Shown in pieces: positions 34,001-42,859 of a stretch of 42,984 bases of DNA. Below the pieces are notes generated by a model. That model saw nothing but the letters and a program-made list of their open reading frames with translations. It did no database searches and was not told where the DNA came from. The stretch covers positions 1-42,984 of the forward strand of contig NZ_JAMBON010000031.1 of assembly GCF_023715655.1 (NCBI RefSeq), given 5' to 3'. Position numbers and translations under genes: made by a program. Each line of letters opens with the position of its first letter. The stretch's first letter is position 1. This stretch comes from Oceanobacillus luteolus. Its GTDB lineage: Bacteria; Bacillota; Bacilli; Bacillales; Amphibacillaceae.

Positions 34001-34374
34001 TCTTTATCCAATAAAGCAAGCATATGTTTCTGCTCTGTTGTTGCTGTTTCTTTTAATGCATGAACAACAGCTGAACGTTGTTGAAGTTCCGCTTTTTGAG
34101 CTGACAACAGATTAGTCTGGGCATTATTTAATGCCTTTTTAACAGCTTTCTCCGTATCCGCTTTTTCTTTAAACTTAACGAGGAAAGTCACTTTTTCCTC
34201 CTCATCATCCCATTGTTCGACGAGTCGATTGCTCATCTTGGTCATGGGGTTGATGCTCTTTTCATGCAACACATTCTGTTCTTCTGTCCCTTGTGCTAAT
34301 CCTGGTGTGATCAGTGAAAAAACAAGCAGCACCGCCAACATTAGACTCCAGAAGTTTGTGATATGTTTCCGCAA
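31018..34374 (-). CDS. bpr: Large secreted subtilisin-family protease (bacillopeptidase F-like)
   Basis: 1118 residues, TTG start after GGGGGAG. A signal peptide (cleavage near GLAQG) leads to an I9-type propeptide (about 60-170), then the S8 catalytic domain: Asp224 in ASIDTGVEWDHP, His270 in GHGTHVTG, oxyanion Asn374 in AAGN and Ser448 in GTSMAAP. After about 520 come two carboxypeptidase-regulatory/CNA-like beta domains (TVEGNVV, LITGEVVDARN), a beta-sandwich region (about 690-820) and three Ig-like repeats starting near ITSPEDGS and ISPKDGER. This is the order in B. subtilis Bpr, where the tail is processed. It is an extracellular endopeptidase. It stands alone, with a long regulatory upstream region. 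Confidence 0.92.
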   Translation of the reverse strand: MRKHITNFWSLMLAVLLVFSLITPGLAQGTEEQNVLHEKSINPMTKMSNRLVEQWDDEEEKVTFLVKFKEKADTEKAVKKALNNAQTNLLSAQKAELQQRSAVVHALKETATTEQKHMLALLDKEEANGNVEVVRSYFIVNTMAVTATKEVAEKIASFPEVEKLLPNETRYLITPATNTEERTTSENAPSYVLEDIEWNVDRVNAPDVWERGYDGSGTVVASIDTGVEWDHPALKAKYRGYNETTGEVDHDFNWFDATEGIAEPFDDQGHGTHVTGTMVGSESDGTNQIGVAPGAKWIGVKAFAPDGTATDADLLAAAEWILAPQDQEGNIRVDLTPDIVNNSWGGGPGLNEWYRDVVTEWRHANIFPVFAAGNIDNDNRGGPGSIATPANYPESFAVGALDVGDDLANFSLRGPSPYEEIKPDISAPGQGIRSSIPDGGYVGNSGTSMAAPVVAGAIALLLQANSNLTVNEIEEILTSTAKPLTDHAYPDSPNNGYGYGLIDAENAVLAIEQGVATVEGNVVEEGTETPLQAEISVLGTKRSVKTDPEYGSYFLRYAAGEHVLRAESYGYYPVEKKVELDEDDITEIDFSMEKIPQTLITGEVVDARNGNPIEGAYVLLAEDANIAPVQTNGDGSYELTAHEGEYTLRISASGFKTKELAVTVSEDNHTFHVDMEPFFSYPGGELAYDDGDGEGGSWFLEAGNGWGVRMSLEDRKEKALVTEGKFLFAAGGGDQFQVAVMDANGPNGGPGNLIAGPYDATAVKDGGWTTVDLRDYGIFVEEEFYMVYIQSEGRETAPRLQNDKDEFTYRSWELYKDFWYPLEPNFLTGNKMIRAVVEYEIEEAIITSPEDGSLTNKAEVTVNGTAAPGTTIKLLQNGEEVGSADIDDDGNFAIEAELAEGKNEFVAVTYVSGEEASESNKVTVNLDTEAPELEIISPKDGERTNRETATIKGTVQDEHLDTVTVNGKKTALEDGAFSQRVLLQEGENIMEIVATDLTGNETTETITIYADYTAPEILNVTPMEDRYVKTGQSVKIEFHSEPGLRASYVVHLPLTNLGVQTTNVTELPLMEITRGKYVGYYTVTDNVYAEGAIIEVKAVDGFGNETRKQAEGRLFINN

Positions 34375-34672
34375 ATCTACTCCCCCTTTTCTTATTTCTC
34401 AACGTTAAAGCTACAAAATATCATCTGCTGTACTTGATAGTATAGTAGACAATACCGTAGATTTATGTCGAATATTGTCGAATAAACTTGCAGATATGTA
34501 TTTTGATAGATTTGTATGAATTTTTCCTATGTTCCTTCATAGGTTAAAAACCTATGAAAACACATTCTCTTATGTAGAAATCCTTCTTGTCAATATGTAC
34601 ATGGATATTTCATTTAGTTAAACAAACGGAATAAATCTTTAAAATAAACCATTAGACCTACAGAAAAAAATA
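34375..34672 (-). promoter_or_regulatory. Upstream region of the bpr-like gene with two repeat motifs
   Basis: The octamer GTCGAATA occurs at 34467-34474 and 34477-34484, a 10-bp period that places both copies on one DNA face. A perfect hairpin/palindrome TTCATAGGTT-AAA-AACCTATGAA lies at 34536-34558. Either could be a protein site for growth-phase control of protease expression. I found no clear promoter hexamers. Confidence 0.4.
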
Positions 34673-34717
34673 AAGAAGCCCTTGTTTTTCTCCAACGAAG
34701 AAAAACAAGGGCTTCTT
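34673..34717 (-). terminator. Strong terminator of the ger operon
   Basis: AAGAAGCCCTTGTTTTTCT and its exact complement pair around CCAACGA. On the minus strand it is followed by TTTATTTTTTT. Confidence 0.9.
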
Positions 34718-34766
34718 TACTATTGAATTGTATCGTACTGACTCAACGTATATCTCATTATCTTTA

Positions 34767-34958
34767 TCACTCACTTTTTCCCGGATACGAAGGAGATGCT
34801 TTCTGTTGTTCTTCCTTTTTCCATGGAGGGTTGGAGTTTTGATATAATTTACGGTAGATCTTGTGGATGATAAATGGAATGAAAAATGCTAAAAAGGTAC
34901 AGAACAATCCCAACCCTGACGGCAACCATTCCGCAAATGTACCCCACATCACCATCAT
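34767..34958 (-). CDS. Small membrane protein, probable D-type subunit of the germination receptor
   Basis: 63 residues with one long hydrophobic stretch (about 13-36) and a basic, Pro/Lys-rich C terminus. The start overlaps the stop of the gerC-like gene by 4 bp, and the terminator follows, so it is the fourth gene of the operon. Some Bacillus germination receptor operons end in a small D-subunit gene, normally with two membrane segments; here only one is clear. The role of D subunits is to adjust the speed of germination. The assignment depends on context. Confidence 0.65.
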   Translation of the reverse strand: MMVMWGTFAEWLPSGLGLFCTFLAFFIPFIIHKIYRKLYQNSNPPWKKEEQQKASPSYPGKSE

Positions 34959-36130
34959 TCTCCTTTCGCTTTTATTTTTACAGAGGCTCCCGGTTCCCTA
35001 ACGTTCGTTTTTACGTTAATGGTTACCTCGCTTTGTGAAAAGTAATTTTCCCCATAGTCCCAGTTATCTTTTATTTCTGTCCATAGTTTATTGTGATGGA
35101 TTTGGAGATAGCGATCGAACTCCAACACATCCACTTGGAATTCATCTTTTATTTTAACGAGAGCCCGATGAGTCACCTTTTTCACTTCTTTTTCCAATTC
35201 ATTCTGGAATTCCTTCTTGACTTCTTCCTTGTATAAATTCTTCGTGCCAAAATATTCCCTGATGGAAACAGTCAGCTCAATATCCACGGTAAAGGCCAGT
35301 GAATTTTTATCGGAATTGGTGAGCGTATATTTACTATTACCCAGTATAATATCAAAAGTGACGAGCTCTCCATCGACTTCAGCAATTACGCTACCTCGCT
35401 GACTTTTCCCAATAATAAAATGGCGCCCTTTCGCATCACCATCTGTTAATGTTCCTACTAATTTACTTGGCTCCTCCGCCATGACGCCAATTCCTTCATA
35501 TTCTACGGTATGATCGGGTAAGATGGTAAGCAGGGGTAACGCATAGCTTCTTTTTGACAACAGCTTTTCCTGAACGTCCCCAGACCGTGCCGGCTCTTTC
35601 GTTACAGCAGTCTGGTCTTTCTCCAACATGTCGATAATATTTATCGAAGGCAGCTTCATATGTTCCACTTCAACACTTAAAAGGTCTTTTGCTTTCGTAT
35701 CTGTCACTGCCACCATAACGCCTCTGCGCATATATTGCTGACGAATAAACACATCAAGGATATTTGCAAGCATTCCTTCCTGCTCTGCAAATTCTTTAGA
35801 CAAGATAATCAATCCTAAATGCTCGACATTCGATATCCTGCTTTCTTGCCTGGATATATCCCGATTTATTTCATAGATACTTTTACCCGATCTCGTTATA
35901 TTCCGATATGCTTTACCGGTTCCAGGATGGGTAGATGTACCAAGACCAGCAGGCACTACAATTTGTTCCGTCATTTCGATAATCGTTTCATCTCCCGTAT
36001 CCTCAGCCAAGTCAATTGCAACAGCTGCTATAAATGCTCTATCCTCAATTTCTACCTCATCCCAACAGCCAGGTAAAATAAACAATGAGATGGAGAGAAT
36101 AACAACGAGTGGCAGACACTTATTTTTCAA
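34955..36130 (-). CDS. Germination receptor C subunit (Ger(x)C lipoprotein)
   Basis: 391 residues. Signal peptide with lipobox LPGC (Cys22) followed by WDEVEIEDRAFI, the usual start of mature GerC-family proteins (WDxxEI). Three domains should follow, with the typical AEEPSKLVGTLT and final TVxVR-like beta part. It sits on the outer face of the spore inner membrane as part of a nutrient receptor. It overlaps the upstream B gene by 11 bp and the downstream D-like gene by 4 bp. Confidence 0.93.
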   Translation of the reverse strand: MKNKCLPLVVILSISLFILPGCWDEVEIEDRAFIAAVAIDLAEDTGDETIIEMTEQIVVPAGLGTSTHPGTGKAYRNITRSGKSIYEINRDISRQESRISNVEHLGLIILSKEFAEQEGMLANILDVFIRQQYMRRGVMVAVTDTKAKDLLSVEVEHMKLPSINIIDMLEKDQTAVTKEPARSGDVQEKLLSKRSYALPLLTILPDHTVEYEGIGVMAEEPSKLVGTLTDGDAKGRHFIIGKSQRGSVIAEVDGELVTFDIILGNSKYTLTNSDKNSLAFTVDIELTVSIREYFGTKNLYKEEVKKEFQNELEKEVKKVTHRALVKIKDEFQVDVLEFDRYLQIHHNKLWTEIKDNWDYGENYFSQSEVTINVKTNVREPGASVKIKAKGE

Positions 36131-37229
36131 GCCTATTCCCTCCTTTTACTGCGTACATGACCCATAACAGGATAGCTACAAACCCCGGTAAAATCCAAGT
36201 AGCATAAGACAACAACTTCCCGAATTTTATTTGATCGAGGTAATTATTGGGGACCATGGCAATGAAGTAGATGATAGGTGACAGAATAAAGACGGCGGTG
36301 TGTTTATTTAACTTCGGAAAAAGCGATTGCAATGCCATAATCGATACATCAAACGACATCATCGCCGTGGTGAAGATCGCAGTGATCCAAATGACAAAGA
36401 AGATGGATTCCATTCTTTCAAAGAATCCTCCAGGGATTTCCACCGATTGCGCCAATTCAATGAATGGAAAGTGAATCACCTCTGTCGTTTCCTGACCAAA
36501 AACTGCGATGCAGGTTAAATAGACAAAGAGATATAAAACAACTACCCAGGACATTCCAAATACTGCCCGACTTGGTACTTTTTCAACGTCCCTTACTAAA
36601 GAGACATAGAAAAATAATATTCCAACTCCCGAATACGCTAAAGCACTATCAAACGTCCCTCTAACATAACCTCTTATATCTGTGGTGAATACTGGTAAGA
36701 CATTTTTGATTTCCATAAAGTTTATAGAGAACAACATCAACAATCCCGATATGAGAAAAATGAGCGGTAAGAACAATACATTAATGCGGAAGATTCCTGC
36801 CCGGGAGCCAGAAACAGCATATACAACCACCAGTAAAAAGGTGATTGCCACAACCTCATAAGGAGTCCGCTCATATAAATAGAGATGAGACACAATACTG
36901 ATGGTCGAAACTTCAAAAGCAGCAATTAATATCCCTTGCAGGACAAACAGTATGGTCAATACAGAAGCGACAGGTTTGGAGACAAGGGAAGATGAGTAAG
37001 ATAGAAATGACTGATTAGGAAACAAAGAAGCGAGTTTTGCGACGACCCATGTAAATAAAATCACAATGATGCCACCTATGAGAACGCCAACCCATCCATC
37101 AGCATATCTCGTCGACTCTGCTAAAGTGGCTGGAAAATTAAAAATACCGACCGCGATCACCATAGAGGGTACAGCAATCATAATATCTTGTGATTTGATC
37201 TTTTCATCTGCATATTTAAAGGTGGACAT
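36120..37229 (-). CDS. Germination receptor B subunit (GerB/YkvI-type permease)
   Basis: 369 residues with ten predicted membrane helices, a member of the endospore germination permease family in the APC superfamily. The starting segment IKSQDIMIAVPSMVIAVGIF and the helix-break GIF-NFP are the ligand-site region. In this receptor class the B subunit binds the germinant, commonly an amino acid or sugar. It follows the A gene by 43 bp and overlaps the C gene by 11 bp. The germinant cannot be read from sequence. Confidence 0.92.
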   Translation of the reverse strand: MSTFKYADEKIKSQDIMIAVPSMVIAVGIFNFPATLAESTRYADGWVGVLIGGIIVILFTWVVAKLASLFPNQSFLSYSSSLVSKPVASVLTILFVLQGILIAAFEVSTISIVSHLYLYERTPYEVVAITFLLVVVYAVSGSRAGIFRINVLFLPLIFLISGLLMLFSINFMEIKNVLPVFTTDIRGYVRGTFDSALAYSGVGILFFYVSLVRDVEKVPSRAVFGMSWVVVLYLFVYLTCIAVFGQETTEVIHFPFIELAQSVEIPGGFFERMESIFFVIWITAIFTTAMMSFDVSIMALQSLFPKLNKHTAVFILSPIIYFIAMVPNNYLDQIKFGKLLSYATWILPGFVAILLWVMYAVKGGNRLEK

Positions 37230-37272
37230 GATTCACTTTCTCCTTCCTTGGAGGGGGCATGTCTAAATGGGT

Positions 37273-38841
37273 TCATTTATCCGCTTTTTTCTGTTTCACC
37301 GATGTATCCTTGGAAACTTTATCAAGTGTTTTCATGTAAGCTGGCCGATTCTTCAGTCTTGTAATAGGAGCCCGGATAAGAACATCTCTCAAATCCTTTA
37401 AAAACGTCGGTCCTAATGGAGTGGAATAAGGCATACCAATACTTTTCAAGTTGACAAGATGTATCGTAATCATCATAAATACGAGAATAATACCGTATAA
37501 CCCTAAAAATCCGCCTGCCAGCAACACAGCAAATCGTAAGGAACGAAAAGCAATGCTCATGCTATAGGAAGGTATACTGAAAGAAGCGATGGCAGTTAGT
37601 GCGGTTACAATTACCATAACCGGGCTGACAATCCCCGCACTGACCGCTGCTTCACCAATGACTAAGCCACCAACTATACCAATTGTTTGTCCAATTACAT
37701 TAGGAAGCCGGATTCCAGCCTCATGCAACAGTTCAAATGTGACCGCCATCAGGATCGCTTCGATGGCACTCGGAAAAGGAACCCCTTCTCTTGAAGCTGC
37801 AATGGAATAGGCCAGTGTACTCGGTATCATCCCTGGATGAAAGGATGCCAATGCCACATAAAGCCCCGGCAAAAACACCGCAATGAGAGCGGCCAAGTAA
37901 CGGAGTATGCGAATAAGAGTCGCAGACATCCAGCGCTGGGTATAATCTTCGGGTGAAGCTAAACCATCACTGAACGTCATCGGTGCAATTAGTGCAAAGG
38001 GCGACCCATCGACAATAATCCCTATTTTTCCTTGCGTCACCGCTGCCGAAACCATATCTGGTCTTTCTGTATCAATAAATTGGGGAAATGGGGAATAAAT
38101 GTTGTCTTCTATCCACTGCTCCACAAACGACGAATCGGAAATATATCCGATATTAATGGATTCTATTCTCCGATTGATTTCATCCACCAGTTCAGGGTTG
38201 ACGATACCTTCAACATAACAGACGACCACTTTTTGTTTAGATCTTTTTCCTACCACATGTTGTTTAAAGCGCAAATTAGTATCTTTAATATCGCGGCGTA
38301 CCAGTGCCATATTCGTATGGATATTCTCTACAAAACCATCCCTCGGACCACGAATCAATGTTTCAGACTCCGGTTCTCCTATACTGCGGTCTTCTCCACC
38401 GCTCGTCCCCATCAGCAATACCTCTTTATGCCCATCTAAATAAAAAGCTGAACTCCCGTTTAAGATACCGACCGATACATCGTCAAACGTTTCTGCTCTC
38501 TCGATATCTGTAATCGCCACAACTTCATTATGTATATGCTCTAAAATATTTGTCTCAAACTTCTTTAGATTAAGCTGAATCGCCTGTAAGATATTACTAT
38601 TTATCATTTTCTCGTCCGTAATTCCGCTAATATAAATGATTGCTGCACGCTTTTCGATTCCGCCAATCATCAGTTCACGGACAACTAAATCAGTTGGATT
38701 TCCAAGCGTATGCTTGATTGTTTGAATATTGTCATCCAAACTTTTCGTTATAACAGGATGGGATGCCCCTTGTTGTTCGTTTTTTTCATTCCTATTACTA
38801 GTACTCTTCATCAGCCGGTTAAAGATGGAACGTCTCGCCAT
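37273..38841 (-). CDS. Germination receptor A subunit (GerA family)
   Basis: 522 residues. A hydrophilic N-terminal domain (about 1-300) with the family pieces DLVVRELMIGG, LYISGxxD-like YISGITDEK, LIRGPRDGFVENI and NMALVRRDIK, then about five membrane helices starting near RILRYLAALIAVFLPGLYVA, and a C-terminal cytoplasmic tail. GerA subunits form the ion-channel pentamer that releases cations at the start of germination. It is the first gene of the A-B-C-D operon. A forespore (sigma-G) promoter is expected, but I could not fix it with confidence. TGAGGG stands before the ATG. Confidence 0.95.
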   Translation of the reverse strand: MARRSIFNRLMKSTSNRNEKNEQQGASHPVITKSLDDNIQTIKHTLGNPTDLVVRELMIGGIEKRAAIIYISGITDEKMINSNILQAIQLNLKKFETNILEHIHNEVVAITDIERAETFDDVSVGILNGSSAFYLDGHKEVLLMGTSGGEDRSIGEPESETLIRGPRDGFVENIHTNMALVRRDIKDTNLRFKQHVVGKRSKQKVVVCYVEGIVNPELVDEINRRIESINIGYISDSSFVEQWIEDNIYSPFPQFIDTERPDMVSAAVTQGKIGIIVDGSPFALIAPMTFSDGLASPEDYTQRWMSATLIRILRYLAALIAVFLPGLYVALASFHPGMIPSTLAYSIAASREGVPFPSAIEAILMAVTFELLHEAGIRLPNVIGQTIGIVGGLVIGEAAVSAGIVSPVMVIVTALTAIASFSIPSYSMSIAFRSLRFAVLLAGGFLGLYGIILVFMMITIHLVNLKSIGMPYSTPLGPTFLKDLRDVLIRAPITRLKNRPAYMKTLDKVSKDTSVKQKKADK

Positions 38842-38965
38842 TTTATTCCCTCATTTAGGTAAATTAAATTCTATCCTTCTTTTGCCCCAAACCTTCCTTT
38901 TTATACAAACTTCTCCACGTTATTCCCATGTTTCGAACTCATGGAATCGCGGCCTGCTTCCAGAA

Positions 38966-39002
38966 TAAATAAAAAAGCAACAGCTCATTACGAGCTATTG
39001 CT
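38966..39002 (-). terminator. Terminator of the DUF6612-type lipoprotein gene
   Basis: AGCAACAGCTC and GAGCTATTGCT pair around ATTAC with one mismatch. On the minus strand a T-rich run follows (complement of 38966-38975). Confidence 0.8.
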
Positions 39003-39015
39003 TTCATGTCATGAT

Positions 39016-40194
39016 TTATTGAATGCCTTCCGCGATCTCCATAAGTATTTCTCTCGTGATATCTGTACCTTCACTAATCAATTCCAAAAATGCTCCATCT
39101 TCATGCTCCCAAGTCAGAAACAAGAAACTCTCGTCGAGCACTTCCAGAACACCTTCACTTCCGTTGATAGAGATTGTCTCAGTCGATTCGTCTTCATAAA
39201 CTTCCCCAAAAGCTTCAACATATGCTTCCTTTGAAGGATAAACAGTCAACCCAAAATAATTATCCCCGTCTTTATCATACGAAAGATAAACCATTTCTAT
39301 CATTTCATCCTCGTAATAGGAGGAATCTGTCAATTCAAATCCTTCAGGTACGAATGTTGCTTCAGGAACCGTGTAATCAACAATCTCACGAATTTCTTCC
39401 AGTGGCAAGGATTCCTCTGTAAAACCGAAGTCCAATAATGAATCTTCAGTGACTGCATTATCCTTTACTTCATCTGGTATTGCTACTGGCTCCACTTCAT
39501 TCACGTTTGAGATGATTGTATCTGCTTTGATGGCGTACGATTCCCCATCTAAACTAAGATCTGCATCTACACTTTGTTCTTGGATGATCATCGACTTTTT
39601 ATCGATTTTCAATTCCATTTTTAGACTGTTGACGACTAGATCTGTATATAAATCTTCTTCAATGCTTGGATCCATAGCTAAGTCACCCATAGATGCCTCT
39701 AGATAAGTGTCAATCAACGTTTGGAACTCTTCTCCCTCACCGGTTAACGTCAAGACATACATGCCATCTTCTTCCGTCATTTCAAAATGGTCGATGAAAT
39801 CATTGAGCTTTTCCAGCTCTGTTTGATTCAATTGATCAAAGCCTTCCAAACCGACGATTTCTTCTGCATCCATCATGACCCATTCACCAAACATTTTCAT
39901 ATATGCCTCTTCACCAACGACATAAACTTCCACATCCATCGTGAAACCTGTCATCCCCATCGACATATCCATATAAAGCGTGTCTGGATTATGGGTAATA
40001 TCGCTTACAGCTTCGATATTCATATCCATTCCCATGACTTCTGTATCGACTTTCATATCAGCGGAATAGCTTTCTAATTCCTCTGTCGCTTTAATCGACT
40101 CTTCCATAACTTCCCCTGCAGTTTTTGCTTCTCCCCCACATGCAGCCAGCAGCAAAAGAACTGCCATCATAAGTAGTGCAATTGATTTTTTCAT
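39016..40194 (-). CDS. Acidic lipoprotein with DUF6612-like and DUF4367-like domains
   Basis: 392 residues. Lipobox LLAAC (Cys19). Residues 30-240 form a LolA/LppX-like half-barrel as in DUF6612 proteins: YSADMKVDTEVMG, YMDMSMGM, YVVGEEAYMKMFGEWVMMD. Residues about 275-390 look like DUF4367, starting with FVPEGFELTDS and ending with GSEGVLEVLDESFLFLTWEH and TDITREILMEIAEGI. The mature chain is strongly acidic, as in salt-adapted cells. Bacillus proteins with this layout are uncharacterised; envelope lipid handling or stress sensing is a guess. It stands alone with its own terminator. Confidence 0.85.
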   Translation of the reverse strand: MKKSIALLMMAVLLLLAACGGEAKTAGEVMEESIKATEELESYSADMKVDTEVMGMDMNIEAVSDITHNPDTLYMDMSMGMTGFTMDVEVYVVGEEAYMKMFGEWVMMDAEEIVGLEGFDQLNQTELEKLNDFIDHFEMTEEDGMYVLTLTGEGEEFQTLIDTYLEASMGDLAMDPSIEEDLYTDLVVNSLKMELKIDKKSMIIQEQSVDADLSLDGESYAIKADTIISNVNEVEPVAIPDEVKDNAVTEDSLLDFGFTEESLPLEEIREIVDYTVPEATFVPEGFELTDSSYYEDEMIEMVYLSYDKDGDNYFGLTVYPSKEAYVEAFGEVYEDESTETISINGSEGVLEVLDESFLFLTWEHEDGAFLELISEGTDITREILMEIAEGIQ

Positions 40195-40384
40195 CCCTGT
40201 TTCTCCCTCTAATTATTCTGTTATTTTATAAGGCATAAGAGTATTATAGCCTAAGAGGAAAGAATTGGGCATATAATTTTTATGAAAACCAACAATCTTT
40301 AAATGTATAAACTTCACAATGAAACTTTTAAACAGCTAATTCGTAGATATAATATGAAACGAAATTGAACGTGGGGGGAAGAAT

Positions 40385-40639
40385 ATGAAGAATTATCTCC
40401 TGTTTTCTGCTAGTTTTATTGTTTTATTCGGCTTATTTCAAATTCTGTGGGGAATGGCTCTCACATTTTTTTATACTCCGGATGTAACGAATGCTTGGCT
40501 CACCACAGCTGGGCAGGCTCAAGAAGAGACAACGATCTTTAGTTACGACAGTGCCATCCTGCCTACCTTTATCATTGCTTTTCTTTCAGCATCGATTGCT
40601 TATATTATTTCAAGGAAATTTGCCAAAAAAAGTAATTAA
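40385..40639 (+). CDS. Small two-helix membrane protein, unknown
   Basis: 84 residues, ATG after GGGGGGAAG. Two membrane segments (about 5-30 and 59-78) with an outside loop containing acidic and Thr residues, and a basic C terminus (SRKFAKKSN). No family recognised. It is followed after 17 bp by the tubby-like gene, so the two are one operon. Confidence 0.75.
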   Translation: MKNYLLFSASFIVLFGLFQILWGMALTFFYTPDVTNAWLTTAGQAQEETTIFSYDSAILPTFIIAFLSASIAYIISRKFAKKSN

Positions 40640-40656
40640 ATCTAAGGAGAAAGACT

Positions 40657-41187
40657 ATGGAACTATTTGCTGCTTTACCCTTTTATAAACCATCAGATAA
40701 AGCAATTTATATTTATGACTCGAATCATGAAGAAATTGGTTATGTCCAACGAAACTATACAAGCAGATTAAATCGAGTAGCCAATCACCTGCCTATTTCC
40801 ATCTTGGAAAATACAAATATCATCGGTGAACAGGACGGTTATACCTTAGAAATACAGGAACAATCTTTTAAAGCAAACTTATTGAAATTAAAATGGGATG
40901 TCTATTTAGAAAGAGATGGAAATAAGGAAAGCTTTTTAATGGAGGATTTAACGAAAATATCTACAGATTCCGAGCTAGCTTACCATAAAAAAGAACATCG
41001 CTACCTTTTAAAAAAAGATGGTTTAAGCGGAAATTGGCTAATATCAATAGAAGACAGTCCATTCATTTGCGCGGAGATTAAGGTGCTGAAACAAGTTCCC
41101 AACCAGATTAAAATCACTTTAAACACCCATGATTTAAAGGCAATTGAAGTATTGGGCATGTATTATGTCATACATCTTGTTTATTAA
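40657..41187 (+). CDS. Tubby/LURP-one-like protein, unknown function
   Basis: 176 residues. It has the repeated pattern of a phospholipid-scramblase/tubby-like barrel: IYIYDSNHEEIGYVQRNYTS, then DGYTLEIQEQSF, LKLKWDVYLERDG and the late hydrophobic helix IEVLGMYYVIHLVY that threads the barrel. Bacillus has several such small proteins without known roles. AAGGAG precedes the ATG. The co-encoded membrane protein may be its partner. The fold call is moderate. Confidence 0.7.
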   Translation: MELFAALPFYKPSDKAIYIYDSNHEEIGYVQRNYTSRLNRVANHLPISILENTNIIGEQDGYTLEIQEQSFKANLLKLKWDVYLERDGNKESFLMEDLTKISTDSELAYHKKEHRYLLKKDGLSGNWLISIEDSPFICAEIKVLKQVPNQIKITLNTHDLKAIEVLGMYYVIHLVY

Positions 41188-41209
41188 GATTGGAAGATAA
41201 CATAAAATA

Positions 41210-41238
41210 AAGAATAGCATTCGCTATTCTTTTTTTAT
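41210..41238 (+). terminator. Rho-independent terminator
   Basis: AAGAATAGC and GCTATTCTT pair perfectly around ATTC, with T7 after. It ends the small operon before hpaB. Confidence 0.9.
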
Positions 41239-41384
41239 TCTGCCTACCTACTATTCTGCTCTCCTTTTCATGTTGCACTAAAATAATTTTTTCAAAAATA
41301 TTGGAACGGGCGAACAACGAGACTAATAAAATAGTACAGTCAAGATTATTCGGTATAAAAGTAAACCGATATAGGAGTGTAATT

Positions 41385-42833
41385 ATGGGAGCAATGAATG
41401 GGACGGATTTTATTAATCGGTTAAACAAATTGGATACCGAGATTTGGTTGGATGGAGAAAAGGTGGAAGGAAAAATCTCTGAACACCCTGCATTCAAAGG
41501 AATTATTCAGTCAAAAGCCGCCCTGTATGATATGCAGCATGATCCTAAATTCAAAGATGAGATGACTTTTACCTCAAAAGAAACAGGAGACGAGGTCGGG
41601 CTCTCCTTTTTACAGCCCAAAACGAAAGAAGACCTAATCAGGCGGCGAAAAGCAAGTGAGCACTGGGCTAGAAAAACGGGCGGATTTATGGGAAGAAGTC
41701 CGGATTACCTTAACACGGCGATGATGAGTTTTGCAACTTCTTCCTCCATATTAAAAGACCAAGAAAACTGTTTTCCTGAGAATATTCAATCCTTATATGA
41801 ATTAGCTATGAAAAAAGATCTTTCATTTACCCATACATTTGTACCACCCCAAGTAAACCGTTCCGAGTCCTACTTAGAATCAGCGAAAGAAGAACCAATT
41901 GGTGCTCGCGTAGTAGATAGAAATGAAGACGGAATTGTCATTAAAGGGGCACGCCTATTAGCGACTCAAGGCGGATTGACAGACGAGGTATTAGTTTTTA
42001 GTATCCCTAAATTTCTCCTTGATGTAGATGAAGCATTTGGCTTTTCCATTCCTTCCGATGCAAAAGGATTGAAATTCATCTGCAGAGAATCATTTGTTGG
42101 TGGAGACTCTACGTTTAATCATCCATTAAGCTCTCGACTGGAAGAAATGGATACGATCCTTGTATTCGACAATGTGCTCGTACCATGGAATCGGGTTTTC
42201 TATTATGATAACCCACTCGCAGCGGCTGAATTCTCTTTCAAAAGTTCCTTTCACAACTTCACAACCCATCAAGTTTTGACAAGACAAATCGTGAAATTAG
42301 AATTCCTATTAGGTATGGCCGAACTTTTGGTAGAAACGATTAACGTGAGTGAATATCAGCATATCCAAGATAAACTGTCAGAAATCATTATAGGACTGGA
42401 AACAATGAAAGCTCTATTGGAGAAATCGGAAAACGATGCGACATTGGACCAATGCGGGATTTTGCGGCCACATATTGTGCCACTTCAGGTTGCCACCAAC
42501 ATTTTCCCTAAAATTTACCCACGCTTTACAGAAATCATTCAATTGATTGGGGCTAGCGGATTGGTTGGTTTGCCTACGGAAGCTGCATTCCATTCTCCTA
42601 TCCGTGCAGATCTTGACCAGTACCTTCAAGCGGCAACGAAGAACGCAGAAGATCGAGTGAAAATATTCAGGTTAGCCTGGGATATGACGATGAGCTCATT
42701 TGGAACGAGGCAAACACAATATGAAAGGTATTTTTTCGGTGACCCTGTTCGCTTGTCAGGACGCCTGTACAAAAACTATCCACGTAGTGATTATGTTAAA
42801 GAGGTTAGTGAGTTTCTAGAATTAGATCACTAG
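41385..42833 (+). CDS. hpaB: HpaB-family flavin-dependent aromatic monooxygenase (YoaI-like)
   Basis: 482 residues from the ATG at 41385, set by AGGAGTG just before it; a longer frame to 41301 lacks a ribosome site. The family pattern is clear: MNGTDFINRLNKLDTEIWLDG at the N terminus (motif starting at residue 4), HPAFKGII, RSPDYLNTAMMSF, the FADH2-site region FTHTFVPPQVNR, IKGARLLATQGGLTDEVLVF, and the C-terminal helices with YPRFTEIIQLIGASGLVGLP. HpaB uses FADH2 from a separate reductase (HpaC) to hydroxylate 4-hydroxyphenylacetate or another phenol. No reductase gene is adjacent. Substrate not certain. Confidence 0.92.
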   Translation: MGAMNGTDFINRLNKLDTEIWLDGEKVEGKISEHPAFKGIIQSKAALYDMQHDPKFKDEMTFTSKETGDEVGLSFLQPKTKEDLIRRRKASEHWARKTGGFMGRSPDYLNTAMMSFATSSSILKDQENCFPENIQSLYELAMKKDLSFTHTFVPPQVNRSESYLESAKEEPIGARVVDRNEDGIVIKGARLLATQGGLTDEVLVFSIPKFLLDVDEAFGFSIPSDAKGLKFICRESFVGGDSTFNHPLSSRLEEMDTILVFDNVLVPWNRVFYYDNPLAAAEFSFKSSFHNFTTHQVLTRQIVKLEFLLGMAELLVETINVSEYQHIQDKLSEIIIGLETMKALLEKSENDATLDQCGILRPHIVPLQVATNIFPKIYPRFTEIIQLIGASGLVGLPTEAAFHSPIRADLDQYLQAATKNAEDRVKIFRLAWDMTMSSFGTRQTQYERYFFGDPVRLSGRLYKNYPRSDYVKEVSEFLELDH

Positions 42834-42859
42834 GTTAATATCTACTTATGTTGTGATAA

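Noticed and set aside
38842-38940. Sigma-G promoter for the ger operon
   Set aside because: TGTATA-like and GAATA-like hexamers occur, but no partner at correct spacing; I could not support a call.
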